DNA of 64,000 bases from Tranquillimonas rosea. Its GTDB lineage: Bacteria > Pseudomonadota > Alphaproteobacteria > Rhodobacterales > Rhodobacteraceae. The position numbers and the translations under genes are program-made. Positions 8,264 to 17,602 of the stretch are shown here, piece after piece; the first letter of the stretch is position 1, and every line of letters begins with the position of its first letter. The stretch covers positions 283,718 to 347,717 of the forward strand of contig NZ_FOGU01000003.1 of NCBI RefSeq assembly GCF_900111315.1, read 5' to 3'. A model generated the notes under the pieces. That model was not told the DNA's origin. It saw only the letters and a list, made by a program, of their open reading frames with translations, and did no database searches.

Positions 8264-9595
8264 CTAGGCAGCCACCGCGTCGTCGCTGTTCGACACGACG
8301 GTCACGGACACGGGGATCATCACGCTGAAGGTGGTCCCCTCACCCTCCTGGCTCTCGAACGAGATGGTGCCTTCGTGCGCCTCGATGATGGCGCGGGCGA
8401 TGTTCAGGCCAAGCCCCGTGCCGTTCATCGTGCGTTCCGTCCGTTCGTGCGCCTGCGTGAACCGATCGAACACGGTGGACTGCGCGCGTACCGGGATGCC
8501 CGCGCCCCTGTCAATCACGTCGATCCGCGCCATCCCCCCGACGCGCGACAGCCGCACCCGCACGGTTGCGCCCGCGTCCGAGAACTTGGCGGCATTCGAG
8601 AGCAGGTTGTTCATCACCTGCACGATGCGGTCCCGATCGCACAGCACGTGCACGGGCTCCGGCGGCCGTTCGACCTCGATCGCGACGTCGAGGCTCGAGG
8701 CATAGTGTTCGCTGGACTGCACGGCGTCCTCGATCACCGAGGTCAGGTCGGTCCGGGTCCGCACGATCTTCATCTCGCCCGAGGCCAGCTTCTCGGCATC
8801 GAGGATGTCGTTGACCAGCTTGCCGAGACGCCGGCAGTTCTTGTGCGCGATCTCGCAGACGGACTTTGCGCGGGGCGGCAACTCTCCCAGTGCGCCCTCG
8901 CGCATCAGCGCCAGCGAGCCGCTGATCGACGTCAGCGGCGTTCGCAGTTCGTGCGTCACCTTGCCGACGAAGGCCGCCCGCTCGGCCTCGGCGGCGCGGG
9001 CCTCGGTTATGTCCTGGATGGTGCCGAAACTGCTGATCGCCCAGCCCGAGGGCAGGAACTCGGTCCGCGCCCGCTGGTGGAACCAGCGCGTGCCCCAGGG
9101 CAGTTCGAGCCGATACTCGACCTCGTACGACCCGTGATCCCGCAGTGCCGCGCGCTGGGTCTCGTAGACCCGGTCGCGGTCAAGCGGGTGGAGCAGGTTC
9201 AGGAATTCCTTGTTCGAGCGCGGCAGGCTTCCGGCATCGAGACAGAAAAGGCGCATGACCTCTTCGGACGCCTCCACCCGGTCGGCCTCGAAATCGTACT
9301 TCCACCATCCGATCTTGCCGATCTTGCCGGCCTCTTCCAGCATGTCGCGGGTCGAACGCGTGTCAGACAGGATGCCGGAATAGTCGCGCTTGATCGGACG
9401 AAAGACGAGGACGTCGCACAAGCCGACTGTCGCAGCTGCCGAAAGAAGCGCCACGCCGATAACCGACAGGACACCGCCAACCGAGTGATCGCCAACGGCC
9501 AGGAAGATCACGCTACTGCCGATCGCCGCGCCGACCAGCACACCCGCCCGTCGCAACCAGGTCCATCGCGAGAGAATACGCGCTTCCTCGTTCAT
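8264..9595 (-). CDS. Membrane-anchored PAS-domain sensor histidine kinase (orphan)
   Basis: A 443-aa hybridless kinase. Two N-terminal membrane segments (about residues 15-35 and 40-65) are followed by a PAS/PAC region (about 90-200, ending in GTIQDITEARAAE). The HisKA box is FVGKVTHELRTPL with His215, and the ATPase domain keeps the N box NNLLSNAAKF, G1 DRGAGI, F box FDRFTQ and G2 GTGLGLNIA. All catalytic boxes look intact. The start at 9595 has a GGAGAC site, and an upstream in-frame extension has none. No response regulator gene lies beside it, so its partner and signal are unknown. Confidence 0.88.
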   Translation of the reverse strand: MNEEARILSRWTWLRRAGVLVGAAIGSSVIFLAVGDHSVGGVLSVIGVALLSAAATVGLCDVLVFRPIKRDYSGILSDTRSTRDMLEEAGKIGKIGWWKYDFEADRVEASEEVMRLFCLDAGSLPRSNKEFLNLLHPLDRDRVYETQRAALRDHGSYEVEYRLELPWGTRWFHQRARTEFLPSGWAISSFGTIQDITEARAAEAERAAFVGKVTHELRTPLTSISGSLALMREGALGELPPRAKSVCEIAHKNCRRLGKLVNDILDAEKLASGEMKIVRTRTDLTSVIEDAVQSSEHYASSLDVAIEVERPPEPVHVLCDRDRIVQVMNNLLSNAAKFSDAGATVRVRLSRVGGMARIDVIDRGAGIPVRAQSTVFDRFTQAHERTERTMNGTGLGLNIARAIIEAHEGTISFESQEGEGTTFSVMIPVSVTVVSNSDDAVAA

Positions 9596-9841
9596 GCCAA
9601 AGTCTCCAACCCGAGATGCGGCTGGCTGGCCCCATCTGCGCACACGTTACAACCAAATCTGCCGAGACTTGGGCAATGGCAGGACCATTTGCCCGGACAC
9701 CAAGGCCCATCACACGGGGTCACGCGGAAAAGCGCCCCCAAAAAGGGCCGAACATGACAGATTCCAAGTACACGACCGCACTCTACATCGCAAAGTGGCC
9801 GTATCTAGTCCATTCTGCGGCGCCGCACGCGCCGGCCGGAC

Positions 9842-9855
9842 TTGACCTGCGTCAA
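9842..9855. promoter_or_regulatory. FNR-type box upstream of small membrane protein
   Basis: TTGAC-CTGC-GTCAA is a perfect inverted repeat with the 4-nt spacer of FNR/Crp-type sites (FnrL consensus TTGAT-N4-ATCAA). It lies about 80 bp before the small gene at 9935 and is the only recognisable element in the otherwise empty 9596-9934 gap. Confidence 0.55.
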
Positions 9856-9934
9856 TGATGCGTGGCGCCGATCCCCCATGCTCGGTCCCGGGCGTCGCGA
9901 ACCCGCGGGCCGGGATCAAGGAATGAGGGCTGAC

Positions 9935-10123
9935 ATGGCGCGTGATGGGGTGAAGGTCGAACAGCACAGCGGGCTCGGGCTGGCCTGGCTTGCAGGCTGG
10001 CTGTTCGCGATCGGATATCTCGATCTGTCGTTCTGGCAGGGCGTCATCGCCCTTGTCCTCTGGCCCTATTTCTTGGGCGCGGACCTCGCGGCGCTGCAAC
10101 CGGCCGCGGCGCCGGCGCAATAG
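9935..10123 (+). CDS. Small membrane protein of unknown function
   Basis: A 62-aa product with one or two hydrophobic stretches (about residues 14-52, rich in Trp, Leu and Phe) and an Ala/Pro tail. I do not recognise a family. The ATG at 9935 is preceded at good distance by GAGG, whereas an earlier ATG at 9923 lacks spacing. The FNR-type box about 80 bp upstream suggests induction or repression with oxygen, which would fit a small subunit or assembly factor of a membrane complex; this is inference only. A hairpin follows the stop. Confidence 0.6.
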   Translation: MARDGVKVEQHSGLGLAWLAGWLFAIGYLDLSFWQGVIALVLWPYFLGADLAALQPAAAPAQ

Positions 10124-10134
10124 GCCGACGGTGC

Positions 10135-10159
10135 GGGGCGGAGGCTATCTCTCCGCCCC
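10135..10159. terminator. Bidirectional hairpin between convergent genes
   Basis: GGGGCGGAG (10135-10143) pairs perfectly with CTCCGCCCC (10151-10159) around a 7-nt loop. It lies between the stops of the small membrane protein and the convergent SRPBCC gene. There is no good T-tract, so termination may be partial. Confidence 0.6.
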
Positions 10160-10169
10160 TGTGAATGGC

Positions 10170-10604
10170 TCACTCCAGACGGTCGGCGAGCGCCCGGATT
10201 CCGGCGGCGAACGTCTCACGCCCGACGGCGTGACGAATGTCGGCTTCGTCCTTTTCGTCGACCTCGAAGGTCGCCCACCATTCCACGAACGTCGCGTCGC
10301 GCTCGGTCACCGGCGTGCAGCGGAACGTGGCCACGTAATCCGTGATCGGCATCGGCGAGACGAGGATGGTGTAGGTGAAGGCCCGGTCGAGATCGCTGAA
10401 GCTCAGCAGCCGTTCGCGCAGGTGCCCGCCGTCGGACAGGGTGAAATTGCGCACGCAGCCCACCTGATCGGCTGACAGGTCGTCCTCGATGCTGCTTTCG
10501 GCGATGCGCGGATGCCATTCCCCGTGACCGTTGTAGTCGCGGGCCAGGGCCCAGACCTTGTCGGCCGGGGCGTTGACGATGTCGCTCACATAGACGCTTG
10601 CCAT
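10170..10604 (-). CDS. SRPBCC (START/Bet v1-like) ligand-binding family protein
   Basis: A 144-aa protein beginning with the typical SRPBCC opening (VYVSDIVNAPADKVWALARDYNGHGEWHP), the N-terminal beta strand plus Trp-containing helix of the polyketide-cyclase/START fold, which forms a cavity for a hydrophobic ligand. No signal peptide is present, so it is cytoplasmic. It is the last gene of the co-directional series livH-M-K-G-F, Tm-1-like, TIM barrel, SRPBCC, 12 bp behind the TIM-barrel gene. It may bind or transform the compound handled by that operon. The precise activity cannot be told from sequence. Confidence 0.75.
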   Translation of the reverse strand: MASVYVSDIVNAPADKVWALARDYNGHGEWHPRIAESSIEDDLSADQVGCVRNFTLSDGGHLRERLLSFSDLDRAFTYTILVSPMPITDYVATFRCTPVTERDATFVEWWATFEVDEKDEADIRHAVGRETFAAGIRALADRLE

Positions 10605-10616
10605 CGTGTCCTCCGC

Positions 10617-11477
10617 TTACTGGGGCGCGCGGGCCGAACGGCCCTCACCGCGCTTGAGGTCCTTGAAGTGCCGCGTCTGCTCGATCAGCGCGCGTTCGGT
10701 CGGGAGCCGCTCCATCGAGCTGGCGCCGTAGAAGCCGTGGCAGCCGGGGCAGTTGTCCAGCACGAAGGCCGCGTCGCCCGGCATCGCGATCGGACCGCCG
10801 TGGCAGATCAGGATCGCGTCGTCGCGCACCCGCCGCGCGGCCTCGGAGATCGCGTTGACCTCGTCGACGCAATCCTCGAGCGTCCGGGCCGTCTCGGCGC
10901 CGATCGCGCCGCCGGTGGTCAGCCCCATATGGGCCACGATCACGTCGGCCCCGGCCCGCGCCATGTCCTCGGCCTCGGTCGGGTCGAACACGTAGGGCGT
11001 GGTCAGCAAGTCCTTCGACCGCGCCCGCGCGACCAGGTCGACCTCGTGGCCATAGCCCATCCCGGTCTCTTCGAGGTTGGCCCGGAACGTGCCATCGATC
11101 AGGCCCACGGTGGGGAAGTTCTGGATGCCGGAAAAGCCGACGGCCTTGAGCTGATCGAGGAACCAGTCGAAGTTGCAGAACGGATCGGTGCCGTTCACCC
11201 CGGCGATGACGGGGGTACTCTGCACCACCGGCAGAACCTCGCGGGACATCTCCATGACGATCTCGTTGGCGTTGCCGTAGGCCAGCAACCCGGCGAGCGA
11301 CCCCCGTCCCGCCATCCTGTAGCGGCCGGAATTGTAGATCACGATAAGGTCGATACCGCCGGCCTCCTCGCACTTGGCCGAGAGGCCCGTGCCGGCGCCG
11401 CCGCCGACGATGGGTCTCCCCTCGGCGATCATCTCGCGGAACTTGGCGAGGATCTCCTCGCGGGCGATACGGGGCAT
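10617..11477 (-). CDS. TIM-barrel 'phosphoenolpyruvate hydrolase-like' protein (Tm-1 C-terminal-half homologue)
   Basis: A 286-aa (or 287-aa) TIM barrel of the PEP-hydrolase-like/TIM-barrel signal-transduction family, with marks such as [20 protein letters not shown] near the start, [10 protein letters not shown] in the middle and GGPIAMP.../ERLPTE near the end. Two ATGs are adjacent (11480, 11477); AGGAGG lies 6 nt before the second. It overlaps the stop of the UPF0261 gene. In the tomato resistance protein Tm-1 these two domains are fused in one chain, so the neighbours likely form a complex. The chemical activity of the family is uncertain. It resembles the N-terminal domain of the regulator at 18228-19955. 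Confidence 0.82.
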   Translation of the reverse strand: MPRIAREEILAKFREMIAEGRPIVGGGAGTGLSAKCEEAGGIDLIVIYNSGRYRMAGRGSLAGLLAYGNANEIVMEMSREVLPVVQSTPVIAGVNGTDPFCNFDWFLDQLKAVGFSGIQNFPTVGLIDGTFRANLEETGMGYGHEVDLVARARSKDLLTTPYVFDPTEAEDMARAGADVIVAHMGLTTGGAIGAETARTLEDCVDEVNAISEAARRVRDDAILICHGGPIAMPGDAAFVLDNCPGCHGFYGASSMERLPTERALIEQTRHFKDLKRGEGRSARAPQ

Positions 11478-12679
11478 CATCGTCCTCCTGTGGTGATCTC
11501 CCGGTACGCCGCCACGAGGGCGTCGGCGAAGGCGGGATCGTTTATGTGATGGGGCAGCCGGACCAGCCGGCGGGTATCGGTCTGCGCGAGCTCGGCCTCG
11601 AGCGCGTCGAACAGGGCGGCGCGAGCGGTGGCGTCCTCGAACGGCGCCCCCGGCGCGTCGAGCGCCGAGACGCCACCCTCGGGCAACAGCACGCGCACGG
11701 GACCGTCGCAGGCGTTGAGCCTTGCGCCCAGCCAGCGGCCCATGCGGGTATTCTCGTCGGCGGTGGTGCGCATCAGCGTCACCTGCGGATTGTGTTCGTA
11801 GAACGTCCGGCCCTTGTATCGGTCCGGCACCGTGTCGGGCGCGCCGAAGTTCACCATGTCCAGCGCCCCGACCGACCCGACATAGGGCACGCCGGTCCGG
11901 GCCACCGCACCGAGCCGGTCCTCGGTCGCCGGAAAGACGCCGCCGAACAGCAGGTCGCAGATCTCGGTCGTGGTGGTGTCGATCACGCCCTCGACGAGGC
12001 CGGACTTGACCAGTTTTTCCATCGATTGTCCGCCCGTGCCTGTGGCGTGGAACACGAGGCAGTCATAGCCCGGTCCCAGTCGCTCGACCGTCTGGTTCAC
12101 GCAGGCGGTCGTGACGCCGAACATCGTCAGCCCGACCGCGGGGGTGTCGGCGACCTCGGGCGGGGTGGCGCGGGCCATGCCCGCGATCGCACCGGCGGCG
12201 TTGGCCAGGATACGGCGCGAGATCCGGTTCAGCCCGGCGACATCGGTCACCGAGTACATCATCGTCACGTCCGACGGGCCGACATACGGCGCGACGTTGC
12301 CCGACGCCACGGTCGAGACCATGAGCTTGGGCACCCCCACCGGAAGCGCCCGCATCGCGGGCGTGATCAACGCGGTGCCCCCCGACCCGCCCAGGCCGAT
12401 GAGCCCGGCCAGGTCGTCGCGCGACAGGACGAACCGCTCGAAGGCGCGGGCCATCGCGCTCACGGCGCTACCCCGGTCGCCAGTAAAGACCGCGTCGGCG
12501 CCCTCGGGGTGATGCGCTGCCACGTCCCGCGCGGCAGTGTCGGCCCCGGTCCCCTCACCCGTCGTCGAAAGGTCCACGAGCGTCGCCTCGGCCCCGGTCG
12601 CGGCGATGCAGTCGCGGACATAGGCCAGTTCGGCGAGCTTGGTGTCGCAGGTGCCGGCGACGTAGATGCGCTGTGCCAT
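11477..12679 (-). CDS. Tm-1-like (UPF0261) ATP-binding-domain protein
   Basis: A 400-aa protein of the UPF0261/Tm-1-like family, homologous to the N-terminal half of plant Tm-1. It opens with [19 protein letters not shown] and has glycine-rich segments ([29 protein letters not shown]) typical of the family and likely to bind a nucleotide or other phosphorylated ligand. The long upstream frame is a shadow of livF; the ATG at 12679 sits behind GGGAGGAGATC. It lies 11 bp after livF and is coupled to the TIM-barrel gene. The in vivo reaction is unknown; linkage to a liv-type importer suggests metabolism of an imported compound. Confidence 0.85.
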   Translation of the reverse strand: MAQRIYVAGTCDTKLAELAYVRDCIAATGAEATLVDLSTTGEGTGADTAARDVAAHHPEGADAVFTGDRGSAVSAMARAFERFVLSRDDLAGLIGLGGSGGTALITPAMRALPVGVPKLMVSTVASGNVAPYVGPSDVTMMYSVTDVAGLNRISRRILANAAGAIAGMARATPPEVADTPAVGLTMFGVTTACVNQTVERLGPGYDCLVFHATGTGGQSMEKLVKSGLVEGVIDTTTTEICDLLFGGVFPATEDRLGAVARTGVPYVGSVGALDMVNFGAPDTVPDRYKGRTFYEHNPQVTLMRTTADENTRMGRWLGARLNACDGPVRVLLPEGGVSALDAPGAPFEDATARAALFDALEAELAQTDTRRLVRLPHHINDPAFADALVAAYREITTGGR

Positions 12680-12690
12680 GATCTCCTCCC

Positions 12691-13404
12691 TCATGCCTCC
12701 GCGCTGACGCCCAGGTAGCGGTTCCTGAGCGCGCGGTCGTTCAGCAGCGTGGCCGCGTCCGTCTCGAGCGCGATCTCGCCGTTCATCATCACCATGATCC
12801 GGTCGGACACCTCGGTCGCGACGGTCAGGTTCTGCTCGACCAGCAACAGCCCCACGCCGGACCGCCCGATCTCGCGCAGGACCTCGACGACGTGTTCGAC
12901 GATCACCGGCGCGAGCCCCTCGGTCGGTTCGTCCATGACCAGAAGGCGCGGGTTCAGAAGCAGCGCCCGCGAGATGGCCAGCATCTGCTGCTCGCCCCCC
13001 GACAAGGCGGCGCCGCCGTTCCGGCGCCGCTCGGCGAGGCGCGGAAAGGTGCCGTAGATGCGCTCGACGGTCCACTCTCCGTCCGGCTTGCCGACGAGGC
13101 GCAGATGCTCGTCCACGCTGAGCGACCGGAAGACGCGGCGCCCCTGCGGCACATAGCCGATGCCGGCGCGCGCCACCTTGAAGGCGCGGCGTCCGCTGAT
13201 CCGCTCGCCGCCCAGGCGGACCTCGCCGCCAGACGACGGGACGAGCCCCATGATCGCCTGGCAGAGCGTCGTCTTGCCCATGCCGTTGCGGCCGACGATC
13301 GACAGCGGTGCGGTGCCGGTCTCGAGCGTGACGCCGTGCAGGACGTGGCTCGAGCCGTAGTAGACGTGCAGCCCGTCGACGGAGAGAAGCGGATCACTGG
13401 CCAT
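12691..13404 (-). CDS. livF: Branched-chain amino acid-type ABC transporter ATP-binding protein LivF
   Basis: A 237-aa ATPase of the HAAT (LivF) type. Walker A is GRNGMGKTT, the signature is LSGGEQQ, and Walker B is [10 protein letters not shown] with the LivF-typical 'EGLAP' following. It pairs with LivG to power the LivHM permease. The start overlaps the livG stop by 11 bp. The substrate need not be an amino acid: liv-type systems also carry amides, urea and aromatic acids, and the downstream Tm-1/TIM-barrel/SRPBCC genes argue for an unusual substrate. Confidence 0.92.
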   Translation of the reverse strand: MASDPLLSVDGLHVYYGSSHVLHGVTLETGTAPLSIVGRNGMGKTTLCQAIMGLVPSSGGEVRLGGERISGRRAFKVARAGIGYVPQGRRVFRSLSVDEHLRLVGKPDGEWTVERIYGTFPRLAERRRNGGAALSGGEQQMLAISRALLLNPRLLVMDEPTEGLAPVIVEHVVEVLREIGRSGVGLLLVEQNLTVATEVSDRIMVMMNGEIALETDAATLLNDRALRNRYLGVSAEA

Positions 13405-14161
13405 GTTTGCCCATGTAGATGTCCTGGATGTCCTGGTTCGCCGCGATCTCGTCGGGCGTGCCCTCGGCCAGAAGGCGGCCGTTGTGCATCACGGTGACGA
13501 AGTCGACGGCCTTGAGCGCGATATCGAGGTCATGCTCGATCAGGATCAGCGTCAGGTCGCGCGGCAGGTCGGCAAGCATCGCCATCAGCGACTCGCGCTC
13601 GCGCGTCGACAGGCCCGCGGCCGGCTCGTCCAGCAGCAGAAGTCGCGGCGTGTGCGCCAGCGCCATGCCGAGTTCCAGCTGGCGCTGCTCGCCGTGGCTC
13701 AGCTCGCTCGCCGGCGCGTCCAGACGGTCGGCCAGGCCCACGCGCTCGGCCAGCGGGCCGGTGCCGTCGCGGTCGGGCTGCGTCTCGACGCGGCGCCAGA
13801 TGGCCAGCCGCGGGCCGGTCGCGCCCCGGATCGCGACGTAGAGATTGTCGCGCACGCTCAGCCCGCCGAAGACCAGCGACTTCTGGTAGGTCCGGCGTAC
13901 GCCTTCCAACACGCGTTTCTGCGGTGACAGGCGGGTGATGTCGCGACCGAAGAGCGAGATGTGCCCCTCGGACGGCGGCAGGTCGCCCGCGATCATGTTG
14001 AACAGCGTCGTCTTGCCGGCGCCGTTCGCGCCGAGCACCGCCCGCCGCTCGCCGGGCGCGACGCGCAGGCTCACGCCGTCGACCGCCACCAGCGCCCCGA
14101 AGCGGCGGGTGAGGCCCTCGACGACGAGGGCCTCCTCCTGTTTCACGGCAGCGTCGGCCAT
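13394..14161 (-). CDS. livG: Branched-chain amino acid-type ABC transporter ATP-binding protein LivG
   Basis: A 255-aa ATPase of the LivG type, with Walker A GANGAGKTT, a degenerate signature LSHGEQRQLE (usual for LivG) and Walker B LLLLDEPAAG. The reading frame runs far upstream inside the binding-protein gene, but the ATG at 14161 overlaps that gene's stop as ATGA and gives the standard length. It functions with LivF, LivH and LivM in the inner membrane complex. Confidence 0.92.
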   Translation of the reverse strand: MADAAVKQEEALVVEGLTRRFGALVAVDGVSLRVAPGERRAVLGANGAGKTTLFNMIAGDLPPSEGHISLFGRDITRLSPQKRVLEGVRRTYQKSLVFGGLSVRDNLYVAIRGATGPRLAIWRRVETQPDRDGTGPLAERVGLADRLDAPASELSHGEQRQLELGMALAHTPRLLLLDEPAAGLSTRERESLMAMLADLPRDLTLILIEHDLDIALKAVDFVTVMHNGRLLAEGTPDEIAANQDIQDIYMGKHGQ

Positions 14162-15429
14162 CACGACGGGCAGGACGGGTTGTCGCGCGACGGCAGGCCC
14201 AGCTCCATGTAGGCCTCGCGTCCGAGGCCGAGATACTGGTCGACCTCCTCGATCCGCTCCAGCGGCTCGAGCGCGAGAGAGCCGTCCGCCTGCTCCACGA
14301 CCTCGTTGATGTAGATCGCGGCGGTCGCCTGCCGGTTCTCGTTCAGGCTCACCGGGCCGGTCGGGCTGGTGAACTCGAGGTTGCTCAGCGCCTCGTTCAG
14401 CGCCTCGTGGTCGTTGGACAGGTCCCCCTCGACCTCCTGCAGCGCCAGCAGCGCGGCCTTTGTGTTGGTGTAGTAGTTCGAGGCGAAGAGCGACGGCGAC
14501 GGCAGACCCTCGTCTCCGAAATAGTCCTGGTAGCGCTGCACGAACTCCTGCCACGCCTCGAGATCTGCGTTGTCCGAGACCGGGCCCGAGGACAGGATGC
14601 CGGGCAGGAGCTCACGCGCCGGACCCTGCGTGGTTAGCACGGTCTGGTCGGTGACGTTCGTGCCGCCGACGATGGGAAGCTGCCCGCCCATCTGGGCGTA
14701 TTGCGACAGGAAGTTTACCGCGTCCGAGCCGCCGAGCACGACATACATCCCGTCGACCTCGCCCGTTTCGAGCGGGAGCTGTGCGATGACCGAGGAATAG
14801 TCGTTGTTGCCCACGGGCGTGAAGTACTTGTCCTGCACCGTGCCGCCGGCCTCGCAATAGGTCGCCATGAAGCCGAAGATCTGCGCGTAGGGGAACGAGT
14901 AGTCCTCGGACACGATGACGATGTTGTCCCAGCCGCGCTCGTTGACGACGTACTCGCCCAGCGGCGCGGTCCATTGCGCCCCTTCCGTGTTGAAGCGGAA
15001 GAAGTTCTCGGCTGGGTCCACCAGCGTCGTCTCGATCGCCGCCGAGCCGCCGTTGAGGAACGTCGTGCCCGGCTGCTCCTTGGCGTATTGCGCGATGCGG
15101 ATGCCCTCGGAGCCCGAGAGCGGCCCGATCATGATGTCGGCACCGTCCTGCTCGACCAGCCTGCGCGCGGATTCGAGCGCGACATCCGGATTGCCGTCCG
15201 AGGACGCGGTGATCATCTCGATCGGGTGACCGGCGATCTCGCCGCCGAACTCCTCGATGGCCAGCTCGACCCCGCGCAGGCCGTCCTCGCCCGGCGCGGC
15301 GAACGGCCCTTCGAGCGTGGCCAGCCCGCCGATGGTGATCGTCTCCTCCTCTTGCGCGGACAGCGCCGTGGTTCCCATGAGCGCGGCGAGCGTCGCCGTC
15401 GCGCCCAGCGTAAGACCATTGCGTAGCAT
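14161..15429 (-). CDS. livK: Periplasmic substrate-binding protein of liv-type ABC transporter
   Basis: A Leu/Ile/Val-binding-type (type 1 periplasmic binding fold) protein with an N-terminal signal peptide ending ALSAQ. The ATG at 15429 is preceded 9 nt upstream by AGGAGG. An alternative ATG at 15447 would overlap the livM stop as ATGA but has no separate site. The mature protein shows the family pattern (ITIGGLATLEGPFAAPGED, GPLSGSEG, FRFNTEGAQWTAPLGEYVV). At about 420 aa it is near the size of binding proteins for amides or aromatic compounds. It is encoded inside the operon, between permease and ATPase genes. Its ligand cannot be predicted. Confidence 0.9.
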   Translation of the reverse strand: MLRNGLTLGATATLAALMGTTALSAQEEETITIGGLATLEGPFAAPGEDGLRGVELAIEEFGGEIAGHPIEMITASSDGNPDVALESARRLVEQDGADIMIGPLSGSEGIRIAQYAKEQPGTTFLNGGSAAIETTLVDPAENFFRFNTEGAQWTAPLGEYVVNERGWDNIVIVSEDYSFPYAQIFGFMATYCEAGGTVQDKYFTPVGNNDYSSVIAQLPLETGEVDGMYVVLGGSDAVNFLSQYAQMGGQLPIVGGTNVTDQTVLTTQGPARELLPGILSSGPVSDNADLEAWQEFVQRYQDYFGDEGLPSPSLFASNYYTNTKAALLALQEVEGDLSNDHEALNEALSNLEFTSPTGPVSLNENRQATAAIYINEVVEQADGSLALEPLERIEEVDQYLGLGREAYMELGLPSRDNPSCPS

Positions 15430-15443
15430 ATCGGGGATCCTCC

Positions 15444-16451
15444 TCATTTGCCGATATTCGTGGAGTCGTCGGGCGCGTCGTCACGACGACGGCCCGTTCC
15501 GGCCCACCGCGCCCAGGCGCGGCGGACGAGACCGGTGAGCCCGTCTGGCGAGAACAGCACGATGGCCAGGAAAACGAGGCCGATCAGCGTGTTGAACCGC
15601 TCGCGGGCGATGAAATCGATCGCGAAGTTGTCGACGATGGTGAACACGAACGCGCCCACATAGGCGCCCGCGGGGTGACCGATGCCGCCCAGCACGCCCG
15701 CCATCAGCACGTCGATCACGGGGTTCAGCGCAACCGAGCCCGGCGAGATCGAGGCGTTGAGCCAAAGGTTCAGGATGCCGCCGATACCGGCCACGAACCC
15801 CGCCAGGCCGAAGGCCAGCACCCGCAGCAGGGGCACGTTGTAGCCAAGGGCCTGCAGCCGCTGCGGCTCGTCCCGGAGGCCCTGCAGGGCCAGGCCGAAC
15901 GGAGTGCGCACCACGTGCCGCACGCCAGCATAGCACAGCACGGCCAGCACCGCGCTGAGATAGTAGAACGGCAGCGGCGCCCCGAGGTCGAGCCCGGCGA
16001 TGACCGGCGGCTCGACGTTGTTGAACCCGGTGAAGCCGTTGAAGACGGCGTAATTCTGCAGCGTGAGGTAATAGAATGCCATCGCCACGGCGAGCGTGAT
16101 CATCAGCGTGTAGATGCCTCGCGTGCGCACCGCCACGAGCCCGATCAGAAGGCCCGCCAGCGTTGCCAGGCCGAGTGCCAGGATAAGCGCCACGGGCCAG
16201 GCCAGTTCCAGCCCGACGCCGCCGGTGGGCGCGGTGAAATAGGCGGTCGCGTAACCCGCGACACCCGCCACGGTCATCTGCGCGAGGCTCAGCATGCCGG
16301 TATAGGCGGTCAGGAAGACGAGGCTCAGGACGATGGTGCCGAAACCCAGCGTGCGCCCCCCGATCTGCACCAGCCAGAAGCTGTTGACCACGAAGGGATA
16401 GACCAGCAGCACAAGGGCCACGACCACGGTAAGAAGGCGGCGCAGCGTCAT
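15444..16451 (-). CDS. livM: Liv-type ABC transporter permease LivM
   Basis: A 335-aa polytopic permease with about nine hydrophobic segments and the LivM-type motif around LRDEPQRLQALGYNVPLLRVLAFGLAGFVAGIGG, where the cytoplasmic coupling loop contacts the ATPases. The true start is the ATG at 16451, overlapping the livH stop as ATGA; the longer frame upstream is a livH shadow. The C-terminus is a charged Arg/Asp-rich tail. Confidence 0.92.
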   Translation of the reverse strand: MTLRRLLTVVVALVLLVYPFVVNSFWLVQIGGRTLGFGTIVLSLVFLTAYTGMLSLAQMTVAGVAGYATAYFTAPTGGVGLELAWPVALILALGLATLAGLLIGLVAVRTRGIYTLMITLAVAMAFYYLTLQNYAVFNGFTGFNNVEPPVIAGLDLGAPLPFYYLSAVLAVLCYAGVRHVVRTPFGLALQGLRDEPQRLQALGYNVPLLRVLAFGLAGFVAGIGGILNLWLNASISPGSVALNPVIDVLMAGVLGGIGHPAGAYVGAFVFTIVDNFAIDFIARERFNTLIGLVFLAIVLFSPDGLTGLVRRAWARWAGTGRRRDDAPDDSTNIGK

Positions 16452-17335
16452 CAGGCGGCCCTCCCCAGCAGACCCTGCGGGCGCACGGCCAGCACGGCCA
16501 CCATGATCGCGAAGGTGTAGACGATGCCGTAGGTCGGCGTGTAGGCGAGCCCGTAGGTTTCGGCCATCGCCACCAGGAGCGCCCCGATCGCCGCGCCCGG
16601 GATCGAGCCCATGCCGCCGACGATCACCACGATCAGCGAAGACAGCAGGTACCGCGCGTCCTCTCCCGGCGACACCGACAGGACCGAGCCGCCGATCACG
16701 CCCGCCACCCCGGCAAGGCCCGCACCGATGGCGAACACCCCGACGAAGACCAGCGGCACGTTGACGCCAAGGGCCTCGAGCATCCGGCGGTCGTCCACGC
16801 CGGCGCGGATCAGCATGCCCACCCGCGTCCGGTTCAACATCAGCCAGAGGCCGATCCCGATCACCAGCGCAAAGCCGATGAGCATCAGCCGCGCCATCGC
16901 GTAGCGCCCCGCCACCGGCACCGGCACAAAGGACGACACCGCCCCGGGCAGCGTGATCTGGTAGGCCGAGCCGCCCCACTGGGCGAGCATCAGGTCGGCC
17001 GCCACGATGGACACGCCGATCGTCGCCAGCGCCTGCCGCAGGTCCTGCCCCTGCATCCAGGACAGGATCGAGACCTGCAACGCCGCCCCGGCCGCGCCGA
17101 CGACCACGGCCGCCGCCGCGATGCCGAGCAGCCAGCTGCCCGTCGCCTCGGAGACCTCGAACCCGATATAGGCGCCCAGCAGATAGAGCGAGCCGTGCGC
17201 CATGTTGACGACACGCATCAGCCCGAAGATCAGGGAGAAGCCGCTCGCGACGATGAAATAGAGCGAGGCGAGCGTCAGCCCGTTCAGCGTCACGATGGCG
17301 AAGAGCCGCCAGTTGATGTCGAGCAGGGCCTCCAT
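16451..17335 (-). CDS. livH: Liv-type ABC transporter permease LivH
   Basis: A 294-aa inner-membrane permease, first gene of the liv operon. LivH features include the NGLTLASLYFIVASGFSLIFGLMRVVNMAHGSLY opening and the loop RAGVDDRRMLEALGVNVPLVF. The ATG at 17335 was chosen; a TTG immediately before it is also possible. It is transcribed divergently from the gene at 17603, across a 267-bp control region that holds a perfect dyad at 17421-17442. Confidence 0.92.
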   Translation of the reverse strand: MEALLDINWRLFAIVTLNGLTLASLYFIVASGFSLIFGLMRVVNMAHGSLYLLGAYIGFEVSEATGSWLLGIAAAAVVVGAAGAALQVSILSWMQGQDLRQALATIGVSIVAADLMLAQWGGSAYQITLPGAVSSFVPVPVAGRYAMARLMLIGFALVIGIGLWLMLNRTRVGMLIRAGVDDRRMLEALGVNVPLVFVGVFAIGAGLAGVAGVIGGSVLSVSPGEDARYLLSSLIVVIVGGMGSIPGAAIGALLVAMAETYGLAYTPTYGIVYTFAIMVAVLAVRPQGLLGRAA

Positions 17336-17420
17336 CAAAGCTGCCCCGCAATCTGTTCCGGTCGCTGTCGCGCCACGCTCATGTCTCCTCCGTCCACGTC
17401 ACGGGCAGACCTCTCCCGCT

Positions 17421-17442
17421 CGCGTGACACAGGGGTCACGCG
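17421..17442. promoter_or_regulatory. Dyad in the livH divergent control region
   Basis: CGCGTGAC (17421-17428) and GTCACGCG (17435-17442) are perfect 8-bp inverted arms with a 6-bp spacer, about 86 bp upstream of livH. The layout resembles an upstream activator or operator site for a dimeric helix-turn-helix protein. The Fis-type regulator at 18228-19955 is the obvious candidate. Two GGGTAAT direct repeats 10 bp apart (17575-17591) also lie in this gap. Confidence 0.5.
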
Positions 17443-17602
17443 CCGACGCCGTAAGGCGCGGATTGCCGGATTGTCCTCCCTCGCCGCAGGTTCCCTCCCT
17501 CGGACGGGCCGCTGCGATGGATCAACCGTTCCACGGCGGGGCGCGGGCACTCAACATGGCACGGTTTCAGAATTGGGTAATTTAGGGTAATAATTTCTGG
17601 CA

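Noticed and set aside
17557-17577. Possible sigma54 promoter TGGCACG near 17557 before the TIM-barrel relative
   Set aside because: The -24 element looks good, but no TTGC-type -12 element lies at the required spacing, and the local activator-like protein lacks sigma54-contact motifs.
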